Positions 8,921-18,041 of a stretch of DNA of 64,000 bases are shown here, piece after piece. The translations under genes were made by a program, and so were the position numbers. Source of the DNA: Dyadobacter sp. MSC1_007 (GTDB lineage: Bacteria > Bacteroidota > Bacteroidia > Cytophagales > Spirosomataceae); assembly GCF_023667495.1 (NCBI RefSeq), contig NZ_JAMOZL010000002.1:372001-436000 (forward strand), given 5' to 3'. The notes beneath the pieces are model-generated. The model made no database searches. It was not told the origin of the DNA and was given only the letters and a program-made list of their open reading frames with translations. Numbering within the stretch: position 1 is the first letter of the stretch; each line of letters opens with the position of its first letter.

Positions 8921-10558
8921 TTGAAAAGAAGAGATTTTATTCATTTGGCCGGGCTTGGAACGGGAGCGTTCATGTTGCCTGGCTTTGCAATGGGCAGACC
9001 TGTGTCCCACGAGGCATTTCTGGTGCCGGGCGATGACGTGGCCGTCAAGAAGCGATTGGCCGACGCAGCATTGAATGCGGCTAAATCGAAAGGTGCTTCC
9101 TATGCCGACGTCAGGATTGGGCGTTATCTGAACCAGTATGTGACCACCCGGGAAGACAAGGTCGAAAACATTGTCAATACCGAATCCTACGGTGTGGGCG
9201 TAAGGGTCATTGCAAACGGATGCTGGGGCTTTGCTGCCGTGGTAGACGTAAAAAATGAATCGCAAATGGCGAAAGCCGCCGAAGAGGCGGTGGCCATTGC
9301 GAAAGCCAATTCAAAGCTCATGAAGGAACCGGTGCAGCTCGCACCCCAAAAAGGATTCGGCGAGGTGAGCTGGAAAGCGCCGATCAAAAAGAATGCTTTC
9401 GAAGTACCTATCAAGGAAAAAGCGGACCTGTTGTTGTCTGTGAATGACGCAGCGATGAAGAACGGAGCCAACTACGTGAACTCCATCCTTTTCCAGGTAA
9501 ACGAGCAAAAATATTTCGCATCAACCGACGGCTCTTACATTGATCAGGACATTCACCGCATTTGGCCGCTTTTTAATGTAACAGCTATCGATCCTAAATC
9601 AGGCAAGTTCGAGACAAGAAGGTCATTAAGCGCGCCAATGGGAATGGGTTACGATTATTTGCAGTCCAATCCGTCGGACAAAATTACCGGCGTCACTACC
9701 CGCTACAACAAAGGGTACGATATGCTGGAAGATGCCACAGCCGCCGCCCGGCAAGCTAAGGAAAAACTCACAGCGAAGTCGGTGGAAGCGGGTAAATATG
9801 ATCTGATTCTCGATCCTTCGCATTTGTGGCTGACCATTCACGAGTCGGTGGGCCATCCCTTGGAACTCGATCGCGTATTGGGCTATGAGGCGAATTTTGC
9901 AGGAACATCATTTGCGACATTAGACAAATGGCAATCCAAAAACTTCCAGTACGGCAGCAAGCAGGTGAACCTGGTAGCCGACAAACTGCAGGTAGGCTCA
10001 CTCGGTGCAGTTGGTTGGGATGATGAGGGTGTTAATACGAAACAATGGGACCTCGTAAAAGACGGCATACTCGTCAATTACCAGGCGATTCGCGATCAGG
10101 CGCATATTATCGGTGCGAAAGAATCGCACGGCTGCTGCTATGCGGACAGTTGGAGTTCGGTACAGTTCCAAAGGATGCCGAATGTGTCGCTGGCGGCTGG
10201 CAAAACGCCTTTGTCGGTGGAAGAAATGATTAAGGATGTCAAAAAAGGCATTTATATCATTGGAGACGGCTCCTTTTCTATTGACCAGCAGCGCTATAAC
10301 TTCCAGTTTGGTGGGCAGTTGTATTATGAAATCATAGATGGCAAGATCGCCGGAATGCTGAAAGATGTGGCTTACCAGTCGAACACGCAGGAGTTTTGGA
10401 ATTCTTGTGTACAGGTGTGTGACGAGCGCGATTACCGCCTGGGCGGATCGTTTTTTGACGGAAAAGGCCAGCCCATGCAGTCCAGCGCAGTGTCGCACGG
10501 AAGCTCGACAGCGAGGTTTAATGGAGTAAATGTGATTAATACAGCGAGGAAGATTTAG
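8921..10558 (+). CDS. tldD: TldD family metallopeptidase, second copy (Tat-type signal, TTG start)
   Basis: A 545-residue paralogue of the TldD at 5678, alignable end to end. The HExxxH zinc site is intact in LTIHESVGHPLELDRV (near residues 309-314). I choose the TTG at 8921, because the protein then begins KRRDFIHLAGLG, exactly aligned with the twin-arginine-like signal of copy 1. The ATG at 8864 would bury this signal behind 19 unlike residues. A 137-bp gap separates it from pmbA copy 1, long enough for an internal promoter. It is followed by the second purine/pyrimidine hairpin and pmbA copy 2. Confidence 0.88.
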   Translation: MKRRDFIHLAGLGTGAFMLPGFAMGRPVSHEAFLVPGDDVAVKKRLADAALNAAKSKGASYADVRIGRYLNQYVTTREDKVENIVNTESYGVGVRVIANGCWGFAAVVDVKNESQMAKAAEEAVAIAKANSKLMKEPVQLAPQKGFGEVSWKAPIKKNAFEVPIKEKADLLLSVNDAAMKNGANYVNSILFQVNEQKYFASTDGSYIDQDIHRIWPLFNVTAIDPKSGKFETRRSLSAPMGMGYDYLQSNPSDKITGVTTRYNKGYDMLEDATAAARQAKEKLTAKSVEAGKYDLILDPSHLWLTIHESVGHPLELDRVLGYEANFAGTSFATLDKWQSKNFQYGSKQVNLVADKLQVGSLGAVGWDDEGVNTKQWDLVKDGILVNYQAIRDQAHIIGAKESHGCCYADSWSSVQFQRMPNVSLAAGKTPLSVEEMIKDVKKGIYIIGDGSFSIDQQRYNFQFGGQLYYEIIDGKIAGMLKDVAYQSNTQEFWNSCVQVCDERDYRLGGSFFDGKGQPMQSSAVSHGSSTARFNGVNVINTARKI

Positions 10559-10680
10559 GGAGGGAAAGGGAGTAGGGAGTAAAGGGAGGAGGGAATAAAG
10601 GAAGGAAGGAGTACGGGAGAAGGATCGAAATACATAGTCCATTTACTCCGTCCTCCCTTACTCCATCCTCCTTTCTCCCA
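10558..10680 (+). repeat. Purine-tract/pyrimidine-tract imperfect hairpin 2
   Basis: Starting at the tldD stop, a purine-rich arm (about 10558-10622) is followed by a pyrimidine-rich arm (about 10643-10679). About 38 bases at 10563-10600 align with the reverse complement of the second arm with roughly three quarters of positions pairing (for example ggagtaa-gggagga). It occupies the same position between tldD and pmbA as hairpin 1, so it was probably duplicated with the gene pair. Confidence 0.8.
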
Positions 10681-10714
10681 ACATTTAAACGATCATCTAA
10701 AAAGCATTACACAA

Positions 10715-12052
10715 ATGGCCATCATACTAACCGAATCAGAAGCAAAAGCATTGTGTCAAAAAGTGCTGAGCTATTCCAAAGCGGATGAATGCGAGGTGAA
10801 TATCCTGGGGGAAGAAAGGGGTAACCTCCGCTACGCAAGAAACGAAGTGTCCACCAGCGGCTCGCTGATCAACCAAAACTTGCAGGTACAATCTGCATTT
10901 GGCAAAAAAGTCGGCGTTGCGACGATCGATGAGTTCAGCGATGAATCCTTTGAAAAAGTCGTGAGAAGATCGGAAGAACTTGCACGGCTGGCTCCGGAAA
11001 ACCCTGAGTACGTAAGCGTTCTCGAACCGCAGACCTATTTGAAATCCAACGGTTTCTTCGAATCTACTGCCGGTGTCAACCCCGATTATCGCGCCGAGGC
11101 TGTTGCCAAAAGCCTTGAACTGACCCGCTCTCAAAACATGACCGCGGCCGGTTTTCTCGAAAATCAGAAAGGCTATTCGGCCATGATGAACTCGAAAGGC
11201 CTTTTTGCCTATTACCCCAGCACAAGCGTGAACTTCTCGCTTACCGTGCGTACGCCTGATGGTAAAGGCTCGGGTTATGTCGCAAAAGGATATAGTGATG
11301 TCAAAAAACTGGATACCGCGACGGCCACTAAGATCGCCATTCAAAAATCAAAAGGTTCCGTGGATGCAAAAGCATTGGAACCGGGCAAATACACCGTCAT
11401 CCTGGAACCGACGGCAGCGGCTGTTTTGCTCGAAAACATATTCTTCAACATGGATGCGAGGAGCGCCGATGAAGGCCGGTCGTTTCTCAGCAAAGCCGGA
11501 GGTAAGAGTAAGCTGAATGAAAAGATCGTCGATGAACGCGTGAATATTTATTCAGACCCTACTCATCCGGATTTGCCGTCGTCGCCATGGGCAGGCGATG
11601 GCCAGGCCGCCAATAAAATGGCCTGGATTGAAAATGGTGTGGTTAAAAACCTGGTCTACTCGCGTTATTGGGCACAAAAGAACAATGTAAAACCGGTGCC
11701 GTTCCCGACGAATATGATCATGGCCGGTGGCACTGCGAGCATGGAAGACCTGATCAAATCCACCCAACGCGGCATTCTGGTGACCAAACTTTGGTATATC
11801 CGCGAAGTGGACCCGCAGACATTGCTGCTCACGGGCCTCACGCGCGACGGTACTTTTTTCATAGAAAACGGGGTGATCAAACATCCGATCAAAAACTTCC
11901 GATTCAACGAAAGTCCGGTGATCATGCTTAATAACCTCGAAACGCTCGGCAAGCCCGAACGCGTGGTGAGCACCGAAAGTAACAGCAACTATCTGATCCC
12001 GCCGATGAAGATCCGGGAGTTTACCTTTTCATCCTTATCCGACGCAGTTTAG
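10715..12052 (+). CDS. pmbA: PmbA/TldE family protein, second copy
   Basis: A 445-residue paralogue of the protein at 7464-8783, sharing the N-terminal core (RGNLRYARNEVSTSG) and the C-terminal stretch GLTRDGTFFIENGVIKHPIKNFRFNESPVIM. No HExxxH motif and no signal peptide. It is the presumed partner of TldD copy 2; whether the two TldD and two PmbA proteins pair specifically or mix cannot be told. The stop lies 2 nt before the start of the DUF4159 gene, indicating translational coupling and linking the protease pairs to the following MoxR/DUF58 block. Confidence 0.88.
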   Translation: MAIILTESEAKALCQKVLSYSKADECEVNILGEERGNLRYARNEVSTSGSLINQNLQVQSAFGKKVGVATIDEFSDESFEKVVRRSEELARLAPENPEYVSVLEPQTYLKSNGFFESTAGVNPDYRAEAVAKSLELTRSQNMTAAGFLENQKGYSAMMNSKGLFAYYPSTSVNFSLTVRTPDGKGSGYVAKGYSDVKKLDTATATKIAIQKSKGSVDAKALEPGKYTVILEPTAAAVLLENIFFNMDARSADEGRSFLSKAGGKSKLNEKIVDERVNIYSDPTHPDLPSSPWAGDGQAANKMAWIENGVVKNLVYSRYWAQKNNVKPVPFPTNMIMAGGTASMEDLIKSTQRGILVTKLWYIREVDPQTLLLTGLTRDGTFFIENGVIKHPIKNFRFNESPVIMLNNLETLGKPERVVSTESNSNYLIPPMKIREFTFSSLSDAV

Positions 12053-12054
12053 TA

Positions 12055-12672
12055 TTGAAGCCTTTTTTCTTCACCAGGATACAGTATACATCGGGTAATT
12101 GGGATACCGACCAGCGGATGCCTTCCAATTTGTTGCATTCGCTGGTTGAGTACACCACAATTCCGGTGGACGAGAAGGAAAAAGTGGTCCAGTTAAGCAG
12201 CAACGAGATCTTTAAAAGCCCCTTTTGTTATCTGAGCGGGCACAAACTGGTCGAGTTTTCATCCCAGGAGCGGGACCATTTCAAAAGATATGTCCAGAAC
12301 GGAGGTTTCGTGTTTGTAGACGATTGCAACCACGATATCGACGGCCTTTTTGCCAAATCTTTCGAACAGGAAATGGCACGAACCTTCGGGCCGAAAGCAT
12401 TACAGAAAATCCCTAACAACCACGAGATTTACCGCAGCTTTTTCAAATTCGAAGACGGCCCGCCCACCACATCCTTCGAGCTGAACGGCTGGGGCGACGA
12501 CCTGGTGCACGACTATCTGAAAGCCATCACCATCAATGGCAGGATCGGCGTGTTGTACAGCAATAAGGACTACGGTTGCGAATGGGACTACGATTTTCGC
12601 AACAAAAGGTTCCTGGCGGTTGATAATACGAGATTTGGGGTAAATATTGTTGTTTATGCGTTAATGGGGTGA
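12055..12672 (+). CDS. DUF4159 domain-containing protein (TTG start)
   Basis: A 205-residue protein made almost wholly of DUF4159. It begins FFFTRIQYTSGNWDTDQ, the usual DUF4159 opening, and contains the glutamine amidotransferase-like core GGFVFVDDCNHD near residues 83-94. DUF4159 is usually found at the C-terminus of larger membrane proteins in MoxR/DUF58 operons; here it stands alone without signal or membrane helix. The only start that fits the domain is the TTG at 12055, 2 nt after the pmbA stop. Its biochemical role is unknown. The neighbours suggest a part of a MoxR-linked envelope assembly. Confidence 0.82.
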   Translation: MKPFFFTRIQYTSGNWDTDQRMPSNLLHSLVEYTTIPVDEKEKVVQLSSNEIFKSPFCYLSGHKLVEFSSQERDHFKRYVQNGGFVFVDDCNHDIDGLFAKSFEQEMARTFGPKALQKIPNNHEIYRSFFKFEDGPPTTSFELNGWGDDLVHDYLKAITINGRIGVLYSNKDYGCEWDYDFRNKRFLAVDNTRFGVNIVVYALMG

Positions 12673-12773
12673 AGGGAGGAAGGGAGTAGGGACTAGGGGA
12701 ATAGGGAGGAAAGGGACTAGGGAGGAAGGGAAAAGAAACACTCCTCCCTTTCCTCCTTCCTCCCTCCTCCTTT
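12673..12773 (+). repeat. Purine-tract/pyrimidine-tract imperfect hairpin 3
   Basis: A purine tract (12673-12738) is followed by a pyrimidine tract (12741-12772). A perfect 12-bp core pairs ggaggaaaggga (12705-12716) with tccctttcctcc (12745-12756). It is the third element of this kind in the block, this time between the DUF4159 gene and the MoxR gene. Confidence 0.8.
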
Positions 12774-12807
12774 AATTAATTATTCATTCAATCATTTAAA
12801 ATTTACA

Positions 12808-13788
12808 TTGGAACAACTTACCCACTATAAAGCACTTGTCGCCAAACTGCCGCTCCTGAAAAAGGAGATTGCTAAGGTTATTGTGGGGCAGCGGGAGGCT
12901 ATTGATGAAATATTGATTTCGCTTTTGGCGTCGGGGCATTGCCTGCTTGAAGGCGTGCCGGGCCTTGCAAAGACATTGATGGTGAAAACCATGTCGGAGG
13001 CGTTGCATATGAGCTTTAAGAGGGTCCAGTTTACGCCAGACCTGATGCCGGGCGACATTATTGGTACCGAGATCCTGGAAGAAGACCATGATACCGGCAA
13101 GAAGTTCTTCAAATTCAATCGAGGGCCTATTTTTGCTAATGTGGTGCTGGCAGATGAAATCAACCGGACGCCACCCAAAACGCAGGCCGCATTGCTGGAA
13201 GCTATGCAGGAAAAAAGCGTAACGTACGGCGGAACGAACTACGAGCTGCCCAATCCTTTTTTGATTATCGCCACGCAGAACCCGATCGAGCAGGCGGGTA
13301 CTTATCCTTTGCCAGAAGCGCAGCTCGACCGGTTTTTGTTATACATCAAACTGAATTACCCGGATGAGCAGGAGGAACTGGATGTGCTAAAAGGGACAAC
13401 AGGATCATTTCGTCCGCAGATCGACCGGATATTGTCGGACTCAGAAATAGCGGACCTCCAAAATCTCACCCGTCAGGTACATATCAGCGATGAGTTGATC
13501 GTCTGGGTCAACAAGCTGGTGCGCTCCTCCCGGCCCGAAGGGTCGTCATCGGATTTCGTGAAAACCTGGTGCGACTGGGGCGCAGGCCCGCGCGCGGGCC
13601 AGGCGCTCGTGTTATGTTCGAAGGCGCGGGCGGTCTTGCACGAGCGGTTCGCCGTGGTTCCGGAAGATATTGAAACGCTCGCTTATCCTGTTTTGCGCCA
13701 CCGCATAGCCATGAACTTCCGCGCCGAGGCGGAAGGCATTACCAGCGACGACGTGGTGAAAGAATTGTTAAGAGCGCAGCGAATTTAG
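12808..13788 (+). CDS. MoxR family AAA+ ATPase (TTG start)
   Basis: A 326-residue MoxR-type AAA+ ATPase, a chaperone class thought to remodel or insert metal into partner complexes with von Willebrand A (vWA) domains. Walker A is GVPGLAKT at 49-56 and Walker B is VLADEI at 113-118. The sensor region IIATQNPIEQAGTYPLPEAQLDRF is complete and the C-terminal AAA lid is present. The start is the TTG at 12808; a later start would cut the family N-terminus. It lies directly upstream of DUF58, BatA-like and DUF4175 genes, the standard MoxR operon order, which makes the DUF58 protein its likely partner. Confidence 0.93.
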   Translation: MEQLTHYKALVAKLPLLKKEIAKVIVGQREAIDEILISLLASGHCLLEGVPGLAKTLMVKTMSEALHMSFKRVQFTPDLMPGDIIGTEILEEDHDTGKKFFKFNRGPIFANVVLADEINRTPPKTQAALLEAMQEKSVTYGGTNYELPNPFLIIATQNPIEQAGTYPLPEAQLDRFLLYIKLNYPDEQEELDVLKGTTGSFRPQIDRILSDSEIADLQNLTRQVHISDELIVWVNKLVRSSRPEGSSSDFVKTWCDWGAGPRAGQALVLCSKARAVLHERFAVVPEDIETLAYPVLRHRIAMNFRAEAEGITSDDVVKELLRAQRI

Positions 13789-13825
13789 AATCACGTCGAC
13801 ATGCCGTCAGGCATGCTATATAGGT

Positions 13826-14722
13826 ATGAAAACGAATGGTTTGCTGGCATCGAGCCTGATTAAGCTCAAAAACCTGCAACTGACCGGAAAACTGGTCAGC
13901 GAGGAGCTTATGCTCGGCATCCATCAAAGTAAACGCTCGGGGATCGGCATTGAATTCGAGCAATACAGGCATTATGAGCCCGGAGACGATCCCAAGCGGA
14001 TCGACTGGAAACTCTTCGCCCGCACGAACAAACACCTGGTTCGTGAATCATCCACCGAAAGTGACCGCCAGATCCGTTTTGTGCTCGATTTGTCGGGATC
14101 GATGAATTATGCTGAAAACGGGGTGAGCAGGCTGCAATATGCCCAAATCCTTCTGGCTTCGCTGGCCTATTTGTGCTATATTCAGAACGACCAGATGAGT
14201 CTGTATGGATTGAAAAACGGTCATATCGAGACTATTTGTGCCGCCGGGTCGACGTCATCGGGCAAGCAGGCATTTCAAAAAGTATTGGTAGGGCTTGAAA
14301 AGACGACGGCAGGCGGCCAATGGCCTGAGCAGTCCGGTAACCTGCGTTTTCCCGAATTTCAATCCAAAAAAAAGGAACAACTGATATTCGTAAGCGATTT
14401 TTTGCAGGCCGGGGAGGAGTGGCTAAGCCTGATCCGCTCACTTGCCAGCCCGCATCGGGAAGTCGTTATATTCCAGATTTTGGGAGACCAGGAAGCCGAT
14501 TTCGACCTGAATGGCTTCTTTAATTTCAGGGACCTGGAAACAGGCACGGAAATAGAACTGGATGCCAATTCAGTGAAAGACCAGTTCCGTAATGCGATGG
14601 ATGCCTATTTAGAGGAAATGAAAGCGGCTTTACAAATACCTTATGTGCGATTTGTGCAGGCCCGGCTCAGTGATCCGATCGGGATGGTTTTAAAGGCATT
14701 TTTAACCAAAAGAAAAGGCTGA
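13826..14722 (+). CDS. DUF58 domain-containing protein (vWA-like)
   Basis: A 298-residue cytoplasmic DUF58 protein. The DUF58 signature is YEPGDDPKRIDWKLFART (50-67), followed by a vWA-like fold with an intact MIDAS motif Asp88-x-Ser90-x-Ser92 (VLDLSGSM). Such proteins bind a divalent metal and work with MoxR ATPases in assembly of envelope or redox complexes. The gene overlaps the next start by one base (ATG inside the stop region at 14722), indicating translational coupling. No transmembrane helix is seen, so it is probably peripheral. Confidence 0.9.
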   Translation: MKTNGLLASSLIKLKNLQLTGKLVSEELMLGIHQSKRSGIGIEFEQYRHYEPGDDPKRIDWKLFARTNKHLVRESSTESDRQIRFVLDLSGSMNYAENGVSRLQYAQILLASLAYLCYIQNDQMSLYGLKNGHIETICAAGSTSSGKQAFQKVLVGLEKTTAGGQWPEQSGNLRFPEFQSKKKEQLIFVSDFLQAGEEWLSLIRSLASPHREVVIFQILGDQEADFDLNGFFNFRDLETGTEIELDANSVKDQFRNAMDAYLEEMKAALQIPYVRFVQARLSDPIGMVLKAFLTKRKG

Positions 14723-15807
14723 TGGCGCTGTTGCAATCCTATATGTTATGGGGGATCATGGGGGTAGCATTACCGATTGCGATCCATTTTTGGTACCAAA
14801 AAAAAGGAAAAACCATCGCCTGGGCGGCCACACGCTGGCTGAGCGAGCATACGACGTTACAACATCGGGGAATCCGCCTGCATGAAGTGTGGTTGATGCT
14901 GATAAGGTGCCTGTTGGTAATCTTACTTGCATTGATCTTGGCGAAACCTGTGTTAGAATGGCTGAATGGGGGAGAGCATACGCGCAACGTCCATTTGGTG
15001 CAGCCCGACCGGCTTGTTGCCGATAGCTATCGTTTCGAACTGGAAAAGGCCATTAAGGAAGGTGATGAGGTGTATTGGATCGACACAACACCGAAAAAAA
15101 TAACGGATCTTTCAACGCTGCCTTCTCAAAAGAGCGATGTCAGATTTTTGCAGCAGGCAGTTAATCAGTTGGCAGATAAGGGCCGGAAGTTTAATTTTTA
15201 TCTACGGCAAGATGCCCATTTAGATAAAATATATATCCCGGGCGATTATCAGATATTCGCTTCGCAGGGGGCGCCAGCCAAACCAAAAACCCCTTATTTG
15301 GACTTTGGTGGAGGTAAACGCCTGTTCGCCGATCCCGCAACGGGACATTTGAAAGTCGCGGGAAACGAAGCAACCGAAGCATTTATGCCGGAGCCGGTAC
15401 ACCGCGGTAATATTTCGCTACTAGTCGAATACAGCAATCGGGACCATCAACGCATTGTAAAAGCTGCATTAGAAGCATTAAGGGAGGTTTACGAAATCCC
15501 ATTTACGATCGACACACTAAGAAACAGCAACAAGCACTATGAATGGCAGCCCCACCCCCATTTCCCCCTCCCAGGAGGCCAGGGGGTCGAGTGGGTTGGT
15601 GAGTTGTTTGTTGATCATTTTGGGTTGAAAACAAAGACCGCTGTGCTTAGCAAACGTCAATTGAATGCATTGTTTGAAAAAGCTGATCGAAAAGATAAAA
15701 GTAATGCCTTACGCACGCAGCAGTGGCTACTTATTGGTTTTGTACTGTTATTAATGCTGGAACGCTGGATGGCGCTACGAAAAACTGTGGGGGTGAATCA
15801 TGGATGA
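14722..15807 (+). CDS. BatA domain-containing membrane protein
   Basis: A 361-residue protein whose first 90 residues match the BatA/TIGR02226 N-terminal double-transmembrane domain: a helix from about 5 to 24, the basic stretch HFWYQKKGKTIAWAATRWL, then a second helix near 56-75. A third helix lies near the C-terminus (QWLLIGFVLLLMLERWMAL). No vWA MIDAS motif is visible in the central periplasmic part. It overlaps the upstream DUF58 gene by one base and the downstream DUF4175 gene by 8 bases, so the three are almost certainly co-translated. Exact role unknown. Confidence 0.82.
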   Translation: MALLQSYMLWGIMGVALPIAIHFWYQKKGKTIAWAATRWLSEHTTLQHRGIRLHEVWLMLIRCLLVILLALILAKPVLEWLNGGEHTRNVHLVQPDRLVADSYRFELEKAIKEGDEVYWIDTTPKKITDLSTLPSQKSDVRFLQQAVNQLADKGRKFNFYLRQDAHLDKIYIPGDYQIFASQGAPAKPKTPYLDFGGGKRLFADPATGHLKVAGNEATEAFMPEPVHRGNISLLVEYSNRDHQRIVKAALEALREVYEIPFTIDTLRNSNKHYEWQPHPHFPLPGGQGVEWVGELFVDHFGLKTKTAVLSKRQLNALFEKADRKDKSNALRTQQWLLIGFVLLLMLERWMALRKTVGVNHG

Positions 15808-17995
15808 GCTCAAAAAACTGGTCGCCTCGGTAACGAACCGCTTGCACCTGTACGACTGGATCAAAAGCGTATTGTTTACCATCGCGCTGGGACTGGTAGT
15901 TTCCGCTGTTACGGGGCCTGACAGCATCTGGTCGGCTTTAAGCACCGGTTTAGGACTTGCGATTGGATGGCGGTTGACGCGCACTTTTACCAGTAAAAAA
16001 CCGCTGGCTATATCACTTATCCACCGGCATATCGGACAAACCGAATACAGCCTGGACCTCCTGGATAAGCCTGATTTGAATGTAGCCGAACAAATGCAGC
16101 TGGAACGCATTGCCGCCCGGGCAGAAGGGTTTCCATATGCCCGCTTGAACAAAGGCCTGCTACCTTACTTTCTTCTTTTGCTGGTTTCAGTGGGTTTTAG
16201 TATTATTTATTCCAAAATGAAAAATACTGAAAATCAGCTTAGTAATAGTATTTTGTCTAGAAAAACACCTGAAATTGTCGCCCGTGAAGTGCTACCGGCG
16301 TTTCGGTCAGCAACGGTTAGGTTGACGCCGCCTGCTTACACGCATTTGCCGGTCAAAGAATCCGGGGATATGAATGTGAGTGCTTTGAGCGGTTCGGTTA
16401 TTGAATGGAAAGTGTTGTTTGAGAATGGCAAAAATATGGATATCCGGCTGGCCAACAGCCGGGGAGAGGAACTGCGTTTCCGGAAAAGCGGGAATGCATT
16501 TGAATACCGTGACCGCATTACCGGTTCGGGATTGTACTCTATCAAAGGTTATTGGAAGGATTCTTTGATTTACCAGTCTGATTTTTACCGTCTGGAGGCA
16601 CTGCCGGACCTTGCTCCGAAAATTCTGCCGGCAAGCAAGGAATTATATCAATATCATTTTTTGAAAGACAAAAAGACAATCCAGGTTTCGGCGGAGATTT
16701 CGGACGATTTTCTTGTAAAACAGGCATTTATCGTAGCAACACTGGCGAGAGGTTCGGGAGAGAATGTGAAATTCAGGGAGGTGAAAATGCCGCTCTCCCC
16801 ATCAGATTTCAAGCATGCTAATCTCAAAAAGACCATCGATCTGAGTGCGTTGAATTTCACGCCGGGTGATGAGCTGTACTATTACTGGGCTGCCGTGGAT
16901 AACCGGCAACCCGAGGCCAATTTCAGTAAGTCAGATACCTATTTTATTGTCTACAAGGACACTGCGCAAATCGAGGAGGCCGAACTAGCGACCATGGCGG
17001 TGAACGTCATGCCCGAATATTTCCGAAGCCAGCGACAGATCATCATCGATACTGAAAAGCTCATCGCAAAGCGAAAAAAAATCGATGCAAAAGAATTCAA
17101 ATCGACCTCTAACGAAATCGGTTTCGACCAAAAAGTACTTCGTCTGCGCTATGGACAGTATTTGGGCGAGGAATTTGAAACCAGCATCGGCGGTAGCGAT
17201 AACCCCGTGCCCGACAACGGCAACACAGTGGATGCATTCACGCATCATTCGGATGGCAAAGGCGAAGGTGCGGAGGCGGGACGCGCCGAACCTACCCACG
17301 CGGAAGGACATACGCACGAGCATGAGCCGAAGGAAGCCGGTGAAAAAGACCCGCTCGCCGCACTGATGGAGCAGTATACCCATGCGCACGACGATGCCGA
17401 GACAAATACATTTTACGAACAGTCGACACGGAGCCTGCTGAAAATGGCTTTGGAACAAATGTGGCAATCTGAGCTACATTTGCGGATGTACGAGCCGGAA
17501 AAGGCCCTTCCGTTTGAAAATAAAGCATTGGAATATCTCAAAACCGCGCAGCAAAAGGCGAGGGCTTATGTCAAAAAGAGCGGGTATGATCCGCCGCCGA
17601 TCAAAGAAAATGAAAAGCGCCTGACAGGCGAATTGAAAGATGTTACCGGCAGCCGCAATGCTGAAAAGCAGTGGACCGAAAAACGCACCGATGAGCTGGC
17701 AGCTGCATTGTTAGGACACCTGGATAACCCAAAACGTCAGCAGGCTCACATGGGCCAGCTTGCCATGGAACTTTCGCGGCGGCTTGTGGAAAGCGGTCCG
17801 TTTAATGGCGGGTTACAGAACTGGGGCGTGATCGCTTCGTTGCAAAAGCTGGTGAATGGCAAAGCGTTGACATCGGCAGAGCAGTTACAATTGAAACAGG
17901 AACTCTATAAGCGATCGAATGCCGGTTTACAGCTCAGAGAGACCTATTTAAACGACCGAAAGCTGGAAGCGGCTTTCCGGAAGCGCTTGAAGTAA
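15800..17995 (+). CDS. DUF4175 family membrane protein with a His/Glu-rich linker
   Basis: A 731-residue protein with two or three N-terminal membrane helices (around 22-60 and 115-135), a long extracytoplasmic region and a charged helical C-terminal third. It resembles the DUF4175 proteins of MoxR/DUF58 operons. An unusual linker near residues 470-535 is rich in Gly, His, Glu and Asp (for example AEGHTHEHEPKEAGEKDP and YTHAHDDAE) and could bind metal. The gene starts 8 bases inside the upstream BatA-like gene. It probably forms the periplasm-facing partner of the MoxR/DUF58 complex; this is inferred from context. Confidence 0.75.
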   Translation: MDELKKLVASVTNRLHLYDWIKSVLFTIALGLVVSAVTGPDSIWSALSTGLGLAIGWRLTRTFTSKKPLAISLIHRHIGQTEYSLDLLDKPDLNVAEQMQLERIAARAEGFPYARLNKGLLPYFLLLLVSVGFSIIYSKMKNTENQLSNSILSRKTPEIVAREVLPAFRSATVRLTPPAYTHLPVKESGDMNVSALSGSVIEWKVLFENGKNMDIRLANSRGEELRFRKSGNAFEYRDRITGSGLYSIKGYWKDSLIYQSDFYRLEALPDLAPKILPASKELYQYHFLKDKKTIQVSAEISDDFLVKQAFIVATLARGSGENVKFREVKMPLSPSDFKHANLKKTIDLSALNFTPGDELYYYWAAVDNRQPEANFSKSDTYFIVYKDTAQIEEAELATMAVNVMPEYFRSQRQIIIDTEKLIAKRKKIDAKEFKSTSNEIGFDQKVLRLRYGQYLGEEFETSIGGSDNPVPDNGNTVDAFTHHSDGKGEGAEAGRAEPTHAEGHTHEHEPKEAGEKDPLAALMEQYTHAHDDAETNTFYEQSTRSLLKMALEQMWQSELHLRMYEPEKALPFENKALEYLKTAQQKARAYVKKSGYDPPPIKENEKRLTGELKDVTGSRNAEKQWTEKRTDELAAALLGHLDNPKRQQAHMGQLAMELSRRLVESGPFNGGLQNWGVIASLQKLVNGKALTSAEQLQLKQELYKRSNAGLQLRETYLNDRKLEAAFRKRLK

Positions 17996-18041
17996 TAGTA
18001 TCAGGGCTGTTCTAAACAGACATTGCCCGCAAAACATCGAT

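Noticed and set aside
9998..10642. 214-codon minus-strand frame across the end of tldD copy 2 and the hairpin
   Set aside because: Antisense to the conserved gene; it crosses the pyrimidine/purine hairpin only because that tract lacks stops.
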